Source: Streptomyces catenulae (lineage in GTDB: Bacteria; Actinomycetota; Actinomycetes; Streptomycetales; Streptomycetaceae). From it: a stretch of 64,000 nt of DNA. A program made the position numbers and the translations under genes. The DNA lies in assembly GCF_000718015.1 (NCBI RefSeq), contig NZ_JODY01000017.1:1-64000 (forward strand), in the 5' to 3' direction. The notes under the pieces are model-generated. The model was not told the origin of the DNA. It saw only the letters and a program-made list of their open reading frames with translations, and ran no database searches. The number at the start of each line of letters is the position of its first letter. Position 1 is the stretch's first letter. This document shows, piece by piece, positions 19,009-27,893 of this stretch.

Positions 19009-19010
19009 CG

Positions 19011-19958
19011 TCAGCTTTTGTGGTCAATCGGCGTACTGAAACGGTCGTCCCAGCGCTGCCGATGGTGGCGCACAAACTCAACCTTTATTTCGTGCTCGCG
19101 CACCTTCTTCAGCTTGCCTTTGATCGTCCGGGTCAAACCATCGAGTACGTCAAGGTGATCGGAGAGCTGAAGCGCACCTCGATCAAACAAGGCATGGCAG
19201 TTAGCGCACAGGCAGAGCACATTTCCCAGCACATCCGGCCCGTTATGCGGCTTGCCCAGCGCCCGGATATGCGCGGCCTCGCTATACGCCTCGCCCTCAG
19301 GAGAGACCTGTAGGCGAGTCTCACACATTTGGCACGTATTGCCGTACATTTCCTTGACGGCGCGCACCACCTTGGAATTCCGCACCAGGCGCTGATACTC
19401 CACCGCACGGCGCACCTGCTCCTCGACGGGAGTATCTTCGATCGGCGGCGCTATCGGCTTCGCCTTGGGCGTCTCACCAGGCGCCAGCTTCACCAGCTTG
19501 AACTGGCAGACGAGAAAGCCTTCTTTCCCGACGGTCATCCAGTGGTCGGCCACCCGAAACAAGCCGCAATATTCATATCCCCCCATCGCCTTGCGTCGCT
19601 TCTTCCCCCTGATCTTCAGACCGCGAATGACGCGTACTGAGTTACCGCGCGCCTCGTTGAGCAGCAGTCCAGCATTTCCGGGAAATTCCATACTCTGGTC
19701 CGCATAGAGACGTCCCGTATCGCGGTCGCGACACCCCTCTCCGGTATAGACGATCTCTTCTTCGCCATAGACATCATCGAGATATCCACCAGAGAGGACG
19801 ATGGAATCTACGCCACCCGAAGCAGTTCCCGCGATTCCCCTACCAAGGGCGCGATGCACCCCGGCTGCATGGAGCTCCGCGTGCCCCTTGAACCACTGCC
19901 CCTCAGATACCCCATCAGGGGCGCCAAAGCTAATGGGGGCCGACTTCTCCTTCACCAT
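19011..19958 (-). CDS. SRA (YDG)-HNH modification-dependent endonuclease
   Basis: This 315-residue protein has an SRA/YDG domain at about 15-165 (GVHRALGRGIAGTASGGVDS, IVLSGGYLDD, EIVYTGEGCRD, YCGLFRVADHW), which flips out modified cytosine. A C-terminal HNH nuclease follows (CQMC near 204, AHIRALG near 228, NVLCLCANCHALFDRG near 249). This is the architecture of type IV, modification-dependent restriction enzymes such as TagI-like proteins; ScoMcrA is a larger relative. All expected Cys/His ligands are visible, so it is probably active. GC is visibly lower than its neighbours, indicating recent acquisition. The ATG at 19958 was chosen because the SRA homology begins shortly after; no good ribosome binding site is present. 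Confidence 0.88.
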   Translation of the reverse strand: MVKEKSAPISFGAPDGVSEGQWFKGHAELHAAGVHRALGRGIAGTASGGVDSIVLSGGYLDDVYGEEEIVYTGEGCRDRDTGRLYADQSMEFPGNAGLLLNEARGNSVRVIRGLKIRGKKRRKAMGGYEYCGLFRVADHWMTVGKEGFLVCQFKLVKLAPGETPKAKPIAPPIEDTPVEEQVRRAVEYQRLVRNSKVVRAVKEMYGNTCQMCETRLQVSPEGEAYSEAAHIRALGKPHNGPDVLGNVLCLCANCHALFDRGALQLSDHLDVLDGLTRTIKGKLKKVREHEIKVEFVRHHRQRWDDRFSTPIDHKS

Positions 19959-20187
19959 GGGTCGATCTTGCCAACCTGATGGGGGAATAGCACGCGTCTG
20001 CAAGCGATGTGCGCAGCGCCACATCTTTCTGGCGTCCAGCTCCTTGAGGATCAAGAGAATCAGTTGAGGAAACGAGTCGCGTTCTCCCCGATGTCGTAGC
20101 GCGCCGGGCAGCCCCTTCAGGTCCGAGGGGGCGGGCGTAAGGTCCAGCAACGAGACGGTTTATCAAACCCGTGAACGAGAGGCATGA

Positions 20188-20499
20188 GTGATGGCGATGG
20201 CAGGCATTCCGACAGCAGCAGTGGCCGCGACCGGTCTCGTGGGTGGTTACGCCGTGGCCCGGTGGACGAAGAAGCGGCCCCTGGGTGGGGTGGCGTTGGC
20301 GGCTGCCGGGGCGGTGGCGGCCAAGGGGTGGCAGGAGAAGGCCGGCGGGAAGGCCGCGGCGGCGCTGGGCGGGGCGTATGTGGCGGCGTTCGCCGGGTCG
20401 CATCCGCTGGCGAAGAAGATCGGTGCCTGGCCGTCGGTGTTCGCGGTGGCCGGTGGCATGGCGCTGGCGTCCTGGGCGGTGGCGGACCGGCGCGGGTGA
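20188..20499 (+). CDS. Small hydrophobic conserved protein
   Basis: This 103-residue Ala/Gly-rich protein has two or three hydrophobic stretches (AGIPTAAVAATGLVGGYAVA, GGVALAAAGAVAA, WPSVFAVAGGMALASWAVA). It is probably an integral membrane protein. The GTG at 20188 has GAGAGG five bases upstream. I do not recognise a domain. The stop lies at the start of a tandem repeat array, whose first unit encodes the last residues (ADRRG). Confidence 0.7.
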   Translation: MMAMAGIPTAAVAATGLVGGYAVARWTKKRPLGGVALAAAGAVAAKGWQEKAGGKAAAALGGAYVAAFAGSHPLAKKIGAWPSVFAVAGGMALASWAVADRRG

Positions 20500-20600
20500 C
20501 CTCGGCGGGGTGGCGACCCAAGCGGACCGGCGCGGGTGCCCCGGCGGGATGGCGACCCAAGCGGACCGGCGCGGGTGCCCCGGCGGGATGGCACGGGTGC
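20482..20600. repeat. Tandem 39-40 bp repeat, about three copies
   Basis: Units beginning gcggaccggcgcgggtg start at 20482, 20522 and 20561. Unit 2 is 39 bp, unit 1 has a one-base insertion, and unit 3 is complete for 32 bases before diverging. The array begins inside the 3' end of the small hydrophobic gene and continues into the intergenic region. Confidence 0.8.
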
Positions 20601-20727
20601 CCCCGGCGGGACGCCCCGGGCCGGGCACGGGCCGAAGGTCAATGGCCAGCGACCCACCGGAGCCCACGAACGGCACGCCCCACCAACAGCACACCCGCCC
20701 CGCGAGCCACCTCCCCCTCACCCCACC

Positions 20728-21852
20728 TCAGCCCCCTCCCCGCCTCAGCTCCCTCCTCACCTCGTCCCCCGGGAACCGTGTCCGTTTGGATTTCTCGATC
20801 AAGCGGCGGTGGAACTCGTCCAGGATCGTCGCGTGGGGGGCGTGTCGGTCGAGGAGGGTGGTGAGTTCGGGTGGGAGGGCGTGGGGGCGGGGGGCCGTGG
20901 GCCAGGTTTTCAGGAAGGGTTCCTGATCGAGGGCTTTGCGTACGGGGGCCGGGAGATGGTGGCGGAGGAGATGCCACGGTGCGTACGAGCGGTCGTACAC
21001 GAGGTGGTCGGTGAGGAAGGCGGACTCCTCGGGGGTGAGGTCGAAGTCGCGGCTGAGGGCGAGGCCGAAGTCCGTGAAGTAGATCCGGTGGCCGTCGGTG
21101 AGCAGGTTGGCGAAGTGGGTGTCGAAGTGGACCAGCCCGTGGGCGCTCATGAACGCGGTGCCGCGTAGCAGTTCGCGCTCCGCCCAGAGGTAGGGCGCGC
21201 AGCCGCCGGGCTCCGCCCAGGCGCCCTCGCGGACGTCGGTGAACCGGTCCGCGAGCGTGCGGGGCAGGTGTTCCAGGAAGAGCACCAGGCTGGCGGAGGA
21301 GTTCCCGATGGCCTCCAGTCGGCGGCGTACCGCGCCGGATCCCTCCCAGTGGGCGACGGCCCCGTCGATGCCGCCGAACTCGTCGGCGAAGTCGGCCGGG
21401 GGCCGGTCCGGCAGCACGCGCCAGTGGTACAGGAGCGGGAAGCCTTGGTACGCGTCGCCCAGGACCCAGGCGGTGGTCATGAGGTGCGCGGCCAGCTCCC
21501 GCCAGGCGCCGAAGCCCGCCGAGCCGACCCCGTACTGGTAGTGCACGGGGAGGCCGAAGAGGTTGGCGGTGGAGCGGAGGTGTTCCGGGCGCCGTTCGAG
21601 GTCGGTCAGCGGGACTCGTTTGACGAAGACCCGGCGCCCCGCGACCGCCATCTCCGCTCGTCGGCCGCCGATGCCCGAACCCTGCGCCGGGGCGGCGGCC
21701 ACCGCGTCGCCGAGGGCGCGGTCGCTCAGCAGGGAGAGCCGCGCGCCCACCTCCGCGTACGCCGCCCGACGCGCAGCGGGGAGCGGACCGGGGCCCGCAC
21801 CCGATGCCCGGACCGCGTCCGCGTCCACGTCCGCGTCCACGTACCTGTCCAT
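20728..21852 (-). CDS. Protein-kinase-like / aminoglycoside phosphotransferase-like protein
   Basis: This 374-residue protein has a kinase-like fold: a probable N-lobe lysine (RRVFVKRVPL), the catalytic-loop analogue GLVHFDTHFANLL (near 225-240) and a DFG metal-binding motif in YFTDFGLALS (near 247). HFDxHxxN resembles aminoglycoside phosphotransferases and HipA-like kinases more than Ser/Thr kinases (HRDxKxxN). The substrate is unknown. The N-terminus carries a short (VDAD) repeat, so the true start could be slightly internal. The gene runs toward the repeat array and has no obvious operon partner. Confidence 0.75.
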   Translation of the reverse strand: MDRYVDADVDADAVRASGAGPGPLPAARRAAYAEVGARLSLLSDRALGDAVAAAPAQGSGIGGRRAEMAVAGRRVFVKRVPLTDLERRPEHLRSTANLFGLPVHYQYGVGSAGFGAWRELAAHLMTTAWVLGDAYQGFPLLYHWRVLPDRPPADFADEFGGIDGAVAHWEGSGAVRRRLEAIGNSSASLVLFLEHLPRTLADRFTDVREGAWAEPGGCAPYLWAERELLRGTAFMSAHGLVHFDTHFANLLTDGHRIYFTDFGLALSRDFDLTPEESAFLTDHLVYDRSYAPWHLLRHHLPAPVRKALDQEPFLKTWPTAPRPHALPPELTTLLDRHAPHATILDEFHRRLIEKSKRTRFPGDEVRRELRRGGG

Positions 21853-21950
21853 GGGCAGCTCTCCTCTCCCCCGCTCCCCTGCTCCCCTACGTAACCGGCC
21901 GCCCCGGCACCCGACACCGGGGGCGGCCCCCGTTCGCCCTTCCGCTCCCT

Positions 21951-21984
21951 CCGCCTCCTACGCCTCCTACGCCTCCTACGCCTC

Positions 21985-21992
<8 letters not shown>
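21951..21992. repeat. 9-bp tandem repeat (cctcctacg)
   Basis: Four to five perfect copies of a 9-bp unit cover the stop codon of the aldo/keto reductase gene; TAG is read from within the array. Slippage here would alter only the last codons or the 3' trailer. Confidence 0.75.
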
Positions 21993-22926
<934 letters not shown>

Positions 22927-23030
22927 ACGGCCATTCAACACAGCTCGGGTCAGGGGCATTTCCCGGCTACGGCATCCGGGTGCACCGACCCGGGAGCGGC
23001 GCCGGGCCCCGGACTCCGCTCGGGGCCGCC

Positions 23031-24179
23031 TCAGACGTTCAGGCCCCGGGCCCGCAGCCACGGCATGGGGTCGATCGGGCCGCCGCCACCGGGGCGGACC
23101 TCCAGGTGGAGGTGGGGGCCGGTGACGTTGCCGGTGGCGCCGACGCGGCCGATGACCTCGCCGGTGGAGACCTTGCCGCCGGTCTTCACCATCGACGAGA
23201 GATGGCAGAACCACAGCTCCGTACCGTCGTCGAGGGTGAGGACGATGCGGTAGCCGTACGCACCGGCCCAGCCCGCCTGGGTGATGGTGCCGGAGTGGAC
23301 GGCCTTGACCGGCGTGCCCGTGGGGGCGGCGAAGTCCTGGCCGGTGTGGTCGGCGGCCCAGCGGTCACCGGCCTGGCCGAAGCCGGCGGTGAGGGTGTAC
23401 GAGGTGACCGGCAGCAGATAGCTCTTGGCCAGCTCGGCCAGGCGCGCGGCCTCGGCCTTCTTCCGGGCCTCGGCCTCCCGCTCCGCCTTGGCCGCCGCCG
23501 CCTTGCGCGCGGCCTCGGCGCGCTCCGCCTTCGCGTCGGCCACCGCCTCCTTGTGGTCGCTCGTGGCGGTCTGCTCCGCCCGGGCGAGCGCACGGTGTTC
23601 GGCGGCGTCCCGGGCGTCGCGCTCCCCGGCCTCCTGCTGGGTGTCGGCCTGCTGGAGGATGCGGCTGCGCAGCGCCTCCCCGGCGCCGGTGCCCTGCCCG
23701 TCCTCGGCGGTGAGCCCGGCGGACGAGAGCGGCGCCGCGGCGGTGGCGGGGTGGGACGCGTCGTCGGAGCCGAGCAACGGGCCGATGCCGGGCAGCGATT
23801 CGGCGTCCGGCAGCGCCCCGGTGACGTCGGAGGCGAGGGCGCCGATGTCCGGCATGGAGATCGGGACCGGCGGCTTGTCCTCGGCGGTCGCCATGCCACC
23901 GGCGCCGACCGCCGCGATCACGCCGACGCCGAGGACCGTGCCGCTGCGGGCGAGCGCGGAGCGCTGCTTCCCGACGCGGTGGCGGCCCCGGACGGAGCGC
24001 ACGGACTCCTCGGTCGGGTTCCACTCACCGGGCTCGCCGTCCGCGTAGCCGTACGGACCGGGGCCCTCCGGGGCGAACGCGCCCGGGGCGAAGGTGGCCG
24101 TATCGGTCAGGGAACCGGGCAGATCCTGGGGGAGGTCGTGGGGGTACGGGGCCTCGGGGGCAAGCCTGTTGGACGCCAC
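23031..24179 (-). CDS. M23 family peptidoglycan endopeptidase
   Basis: This 382-residue secreted or membrane-linked protein has a hydrophobic segment near 75-100 (SGTVLGVGVIAAVGAGGMATA), which follows a 70-residue cytoplasmic or signal n-region. A coiled coil rich in Ala/Glu/Lys lies at about 180-255, and a C-terminal lysostaphin-like M23 domain has HTGQDF and HLHLEVRP, the zinc ligands. It probably cleaves peptide cross-links in the cell wall during growth or germination. The GTG at 24179 has GGAAAGGAG eight bases upstream. The 5' leader carries a c-di-AMP riboswitch, tying expression to osmotic or wall signalling. Confidence 0.92.
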   Translation of the reverse strand: MASNRLAPEAPYPHDLPQDLPGSLTDTATFAPGAFAPEGPGPYGYADGEPGEWNPTEESVRSVRGRHRVGKQRSALARSGTVLGVGVIAAVGAGGMATAEDKPPVPISMPDIGALASDVTGALPDAESLPGIGPLLGSDDASHPATAAAPLSSAGLTAEDGQGTGAGEALRSRILQQADTQQEAGERDARDAAEHRALARAEQTATSDHKEAVADAKAERAEAARKAAAAKAEREAEARKKAEAARLAELAKSYLLPVTSYTLTAGFGQAGDRWAADHTGQDFAAPTGTPVKAVHSGTITQAGWAGAYGYRIVLTLDDGTELWFCHLSSMVKTGGKVSTGEVIGRVGATGNVTGPHLHLEVRPGGGGPIDPMPWLRARGLNV

Positions 24180-24194
24180 GGGGGCGCACTCCTT

Positions 24195-24335
24195 TCCTTC
24201 CTTCGCGCCTACCGGGTTAGCTGACGGGTTCGGAGCAGGAAGGTCTCCTACGGGCGGCCTCTGGCCGAGGCGTCCGATTCACCCCATGGAGGTGGTTCCC
24301 CGGTTCCCTCCGCGCCGCTCGGGGCGCCGGGTCAA
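24195..24335 (-). ncRNA. c-di-AMP riboswitch (ydaO-yuaA type)
   Basis: Read on the minus strand, the leader of the M23 gene contains conserved ydaO blocks in order: GGGAACCGGGGAACCAC, then GGGGTGAATC, GTAGGAGACC, and finally CCGAACCCGTCAGCTAACCC followed by GGTAGGCG. It ends just before GGAAAGGAG, the ribosome binding site. Such elements are known upstream of Streptomyces rpf and other cell-wall hydrolase genes, where c-di-AMP lowers expression. Boundaries are approximate. Confidence 0.88.
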
Positions 24336-24729
24336 AGGCAGGACACATCACGGCAGTTCACGAAATATCGGCGCATCGACGTGCGGGGAGGCGCCGTATG
24401 CGGAAGTGACCACCGGTGTGCCTGGGTGCCCGGCATACCTGAAGAGCGCGTACGGGATTCGGCGTGGGGGCACGGTGCCGCCTCTGCGACGGCTGGGACG
24501 ACCGCGCTCCGTTATCGGACAGTAATAGAGATCGCGGCCGATTTCCAAGCGATCCCGCGAATCCACTCCGTACGACTACGGCTCTTGGCCAAGACTTTTC
24601 GGGGCAACGCACGTACAAACCGGTCGAGTTGATCGTCGTTCACGAAACGGCCTGCGGGTGATTGTGCATCACTTGTTATGCGGAGGGGTGCACATTCCTC
24701 ACGCTCCGTGAGGGCAGTAGCGTCTGATC
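24336..24729. promoter_or_regulatory. Divergent promoter region (M23 leader / DUF2332 gene)
   Basis: This region holds no gene. The part 24500-24700 is AT-richer. TTGTTATGCGG near 24671 is a possible element for the plus-strand gene, and TTGGAA with TATTAC around 24525-24550 (minus strand) a possible one for the riboswitch transcript. Both are weak calls. Confidence 0.35.
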
Positions 24730-25839
24730 ATGGTCGTCGACTTCGTCAACAACGCACCGGCCCTGGCAGCGCGCTACCGGGACTTCTCCTGGTGGGAGGC
24801 GCGGGGCCGGTGTGCGGCCCACGAGGAGCTGACGGCACGGATCGGGCACGACCGGGAGCTGTGCGAACTCCTCGCCGCGTCCCTCCCGGTGGGCAACAAA
24901 CAGCAACCCAACCTCCTGCTGGCGGCCGTCCGCCACCTCGACGGGCCGCACGCCGAGCAGGGTCCGCGCGGGGAGCTGGCGTACGGGCGCTGGCGCGAGT
25001 GGACGATCCGGCACTGGGACGAGGTCCGGGCGGTCGTCATGAGCCGCTCCACCCAGACCAACGAGCCGGGCCGCTGCGCCACCCTGCTGCCCCTCCTGGC
25101 CCGCCTCCGCGGCCCGTTGGCCCTCCTGGAGGTCGGCACCTCGGCCGGCCTCTGCCTCCACCCGGACCGCTACCGGTACGCGTACGAGCCGGACGGCGTC
25201 TCCCCGGGGACGGCCGGGCCGGACGCGCCCCCGGAGGCGCACACCCTCGGCGCCCCGGACAGCCCGGTCACCTTCCGGTGCCGGATCGGGCGGGAGGACC
25301 GGGTGGCCGCGGCGGAGGCGGCGCCGCCCGCGCGGCTGCCGGAGGTCGTCTGGCGCGGCGGTATCGACCTCGCCCCGCTCGACCCGGTGGACGACCCCGA
25401 GGCGCTGCGCTGGCTGCGCTCCCTGGTGTGGCCGGGCACCCCGGAGCGCGCGCGGCGGCTGACGGCGGCGGTGGACGCGGTACGGGCGGCGCCGCGGCCC
25501 GAGATCGTCCGCGGTGACCTGGTCGAGGAGTTGCCGACGCTGGCGGCGCGGGTCCCGGCGGACGCCACGCTCGTCGTCTTTCACACCTCGGTGCTGCCGT
25601 ATCTGCCGCCCGCGCACCGGGAACGGTTCGCCGACCGGGTGCGGGCGCTGCTCGCCGGGCGGCCGGGCGGCGGCCACTGGATCTCCCAGGAGCACCACTC
25701 CGTCACCCCGTGGCTGCCCGCCCCGACCGCCGACCGCCTCGCCCCGGACCACCGGGAGCAGCTGCTGACCCTCGCGCTGGACGACCGCCCGGTGGCGCTG
25801 ACGGGGGCACACGGCCAGAGCCTCCACTGGGTGGCGTAG
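24730..25839 (+). CDS. DUF2332 family protein
   Basis: This 369-residue protein has the DUF2332 layout common in actinobacteria: an N-terminal helical part (RYRDFSWWEARGR), TQTNEPGRCATLLPLLA, LLEVGTSAGLCLHPDRY (a SAM-methyltransferase-like GxG turn) and a C-terminal HTSVLPYLPP followed by HWISQEHH. The fold suggests a methyltransferase relative, but no activity is established. It stands alone and ends at a very strong terminator. Confidence 0.85.
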   Translation: MVVDFVNNAPALAARYRDFSWWEARGRCAAHEELTARIGHDRELCELLAASLPVGNKQQPNLLLAAVRHLDGPHAEQGPRGELAYGRWREWTIRHWDEVRAVVMSRSTQTNEPGRCATLLPLLARLRGPLALLEVGTSAGLCLHPDRYRYAYEPDGVSPGTAGPDAPPEAHTLGAPDSPVTFRCRIGREDRVAAAEAAPPARLPEVVWRGGIDLAPLDPVDDPEALRWLRSLVWPGTPERARRLTAAVDAVRAAPRPEIVRGDLVEELPTLAARVPADATLVVFHTSVLPYLPPAHRERFADRVRALLAGRPGGGHWISQEHHSVTPWLPAPTADRLAPDHREQLLTLALDDRPVALTGAHGQSLHWVA

Positions 25840-25849
25840 CGGTCCGCCC

Positions 25850-25909
25850 CCGGGGCCGTACCGGCGCGCGGGCCCGGGCCGCACGCCCCGCGCGCCGGTA
25901 CGGCCCCGG
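25850..25909. terminator. Bidirectional intrinsic terminator
   Basis: Perfect 21-bp arms (25850-25870 and 25889-25909) lie between the convergent DUF2332 and phosphatase genes. It is the longest perfect hairpin in the window. Confidence 0.85.
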
Positions 25910-25974
25910 CCTCCCCGCGCGCCCCGGCGCACCCCATGGCGCCGCGCGCCCCGCCGCTCCCCGGAGCGCCCCGC

Positions 25975-27114
25975 CTACTCCTCCAGCGGCCGCTGCACCG
26001 CCAGCAGCGCCATGTCGTCCGCGCCCGCCCCGCCCGTGTGCGCAGCGACCTCGGTGACCAGCGTGTCCAGCAGCCGCTCGGGGCCGGAGAAGACCCGGCC
26101 GCGCAGCCGGGCCACCGGGTCGTAGAACTCCCCCGCCCGGTTGCGCGCCTCCGTCAGCCCGTCCGTGAACAGCAGCAGGACCGAACCGGCGGGGTAGAAG
26201 AGTTCGTCCGCGCGGTCCGGCCACCCGGCCACCTCGCTCATGCCCAGCGGCAGCGCGTGCACCGCGGGCACCAGCGCCCGCAGCCCGCCGTCCGGGTTGA
26301 GCAGCAGCGGCGGCGGATGCCCCCGGTTCAGGACGCGCAGCACCGCGCGCTCCCCGGGCGGGATCTCCGCCAGCACCGCCGTGGTGAACCCCTCGTACTG
26401 GTCCAGCCCCTCGCGCCGCCGCCCCTCCCGCTGGAGCGCCCGCTCCAGCCGCCCGGCCACCGCCTCCAGCGTCGCCTCCTGCTCCGCCGCCTCCCGGAAC
26501 GCCCCGATGACGATCACCGCCGCCTCGACCGCCTCCAGCCCCTTCCCCCGCACATCCCCGACGATCAACCGGACCCCGTGCGGCGTCTCCTGCACCGCGT
26601 ACAGGTCCCCGCCGATCCGCGCGTCGGCCTGCGCCCCCACGTACCGGGCGGCGACCGCCAACCCCCCGATCCGCTCCGGCGGCGTCGGCAGCACCGCCCG
26701 CTGGGCCGCCTCGGAGACATCGCGTACGGAGGCGAGCCGGGCGTCCGAGAGGCGGACGACCCGGTTGATGCCGAGGGCGAGGACGGCGACGACGAAGACG
26801 GTGGAGACCTCGGTCGCGGAGAGGTTGGCGTCCCGGGTGTCCGTGTAGAGCGCCGCCCCGAGTTCGCCGAGCAGCGCCGCGAGGGCGGTGAGCGCGGTGT
26901 TCCGCAGCGAGTACAGCGGCGCGGCGACCAGCGGCGCCGCCGAGAAGAACGGCGAGGCGGTGTAGCGCGCGGGGGTGATGCTGTCGAAGACGATGCCGAC
27001 GAGGATCAGCAGGGCGGGCAGCCACCGCGCCAACCGGCGGCCGACCGGCGACATCTGCGCCCGCCGCGCCCACCGCTCCCGGTCCTCCGTGCGGACCCGC
27101 CCGCCTCGCCCCAT
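25975..27114 (-). CDS. Membrane SpoIIE-type PP2C protein phosphatase
   Basis: This 379-residue protein has an N-terminal membrane region of about three to four helices (residues 25-125; WLPALLILVGIVFDSI, VFVVAVLALGI) and a C-terminal SpoIIE/PP2C domain with GGDLYAV, GDVRGKG, FTDGLTEARN and GADDMALL for metal binding. It would dephosphorylate serine on an anti-anti-sigma-like partner, sensing something at the membrane. No sensor domain beyond the helices is visible. The ATG at 27114 is preferred (AGAGG nine bases upstream) over GTG at 27120. Confidence 0.88.
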   Translation of the reverse strand: MGRGGRVRTEDRERWARRAQMSPVGRRLARWLPALLILVGIVFDSITPARYTASPFFSAAPLVAAPLYSLRNTALTALAALLGELGAALYTDTRDANLSATEVSTVFVVAVLALGINRVVRLSDARLASVRDVSEAAQRAVLPTPPERIGGLAVAARYVGAQADARIGGDLYAVQETPHGVRLIVGDVRGKGLEAVEAAVIVIGAFREAAEQEATLEAVAGRLERALQREGRRREGLDQYEGFTTAVLAEIPPGERAVLRVLNRGHPPPLLLNPDGGLRALVPAVHALPLGMSEVAGWPDRADELFYPAGSVLLLFTDGLTEARNRAGEFYDPVARLRGRVFSGPERLLDTLVTEVAAHTGGAGADDMALLAVQRPLEE

Positions 27115-27204
27115 CCGCACCGGCCTCTTCCCGCCTCACCTGCCCGCGGCCGACCGTGCTCCCGGCCACTCCTCCGGCACCCAAGGCTTTCCGCCCCTCC
27201 CCCG

Positions 27205-27441
27205 TCACGCGAGCCGAAGGGGTCCGGACGGGTCATACGGGCCCGAGTCGGCCTTGACCCCATAGCCCTCCCCATAGCCCTCCCAATAGCCCTCCCACGG
27301 CTCCTCGCCGGGGCCGTGCACCCAGCCCTTGCCCTGGACCGCGTCCGTCAGGCGCCGGGTGGCGGCGGCGACCTGGTCCGACGTCGAGAACGAGCGGTAC
27401 GCGGGACACGGCAGCCCGCCGAGGGCGCCGAATCGACCTCC
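27205..27441 (-). pseudogene. Beheaded coding segment (C-terminal remnant)
   Basis: One minus-strand frame here has strongly coding third-position GC and ends at a TGA at 27205-27207. It reads RFGALGGLPCPAYRSFSTSD, then VAAATRRLTDAVQGKGWVHG and a WEGYWEGYGEGYG repeat. No ATG, GTG or TTG occurs in this frame before it runs into the divergent ars promoter. It looks like the tail of a gene whose front was lost where the arsenite operon now begins. The other two frames lack this codon bias. The family is not recognised. Confidence 0.45.
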
Positions 27442-27478
27442 ATCGACACAAGGTTGTCCTCTGCATCGAAGTTCATCA

Positions 27479-27492
27479 ACATAGACGTATGT
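27479..27492. promoter_or_regulatory. ArsR operator candidate overlapping the arsR start
   Basis: ACATA-GACG-TATGT is a perfect inverted repeat with five-base arms whose right arm includes the ATG at 27489. AT-rich DNA surrounds it. ArsR-family repressors commonly bind such dyads at their own promoters. Confidence 0.5.
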
Positions 27493-27893
27493 CGAATCAA
27501 GAGTGTGAGGTGCGCGCCCAGGAGGCCGCCGACGGCTGCTGTCCGGCCCTGCTGACCTCCCCGCTGGACGAGGAGCAGGCCGGGGAGTTGGCGAAGGTGT
27601 TCAAGGCGCTCGGGGATCCGGTCCGGCTGCGGCTGCTGTCGATGATCGCCTCCCGCGACGGCGGTGAGGTCTGCGTCTGCGATCTGACCCCCGCCTTCGA
27701 CCTGTCCCAGCCGACCATCTCCCACCACCTCAAACTGCTGCGGCAGGCCGGTCTGATCGACGGCGAGCGGCGCGGGACCTGGGTCCACTACCGGCTGCTG
27801 CCCGCGATGACGGACCGGCTCGCCGGACTCCTCACCCGCCCCGCGGGCGAGCCGCTGCCCGCCCCCGCCGCGGCCCCCGGGGGCCGCGCATGA
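27489..27893 (+). CDS. arsR: ArsR-family metalloregulator
   Basis: This 134-residue winged-helix repressor has LAKVFKALGDPVRLRLLSMI (about 35-55), the EVCVCDLTPAF metal-binding helix near 60 and the recognition helix SQPTISHHLKLLRQAG. Arsenite binding to the CVC cysteines, perhaps with the N-terminal CC pair (DGCCPA), would release DNA. It is translationally coupled to the downstream ACR3 gene (ATGA overlap). The ATG at 27489 has no ribosome binding site and may be leaderless; GTG at 27510 is an alternative. Confidence 0.9.
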   Translation: MSNQECEVRAQEAADGCCPALLTSPLDEEQAGELAKVFKALGDPVRLRLLSMIASRDGGEVCVCDLTPAFDLSQPTISHHLKLLRQAGLIDGERRGTWVHYRLLPAMTDRLAGLLTRPAGEPLPAPAAAPGGRA

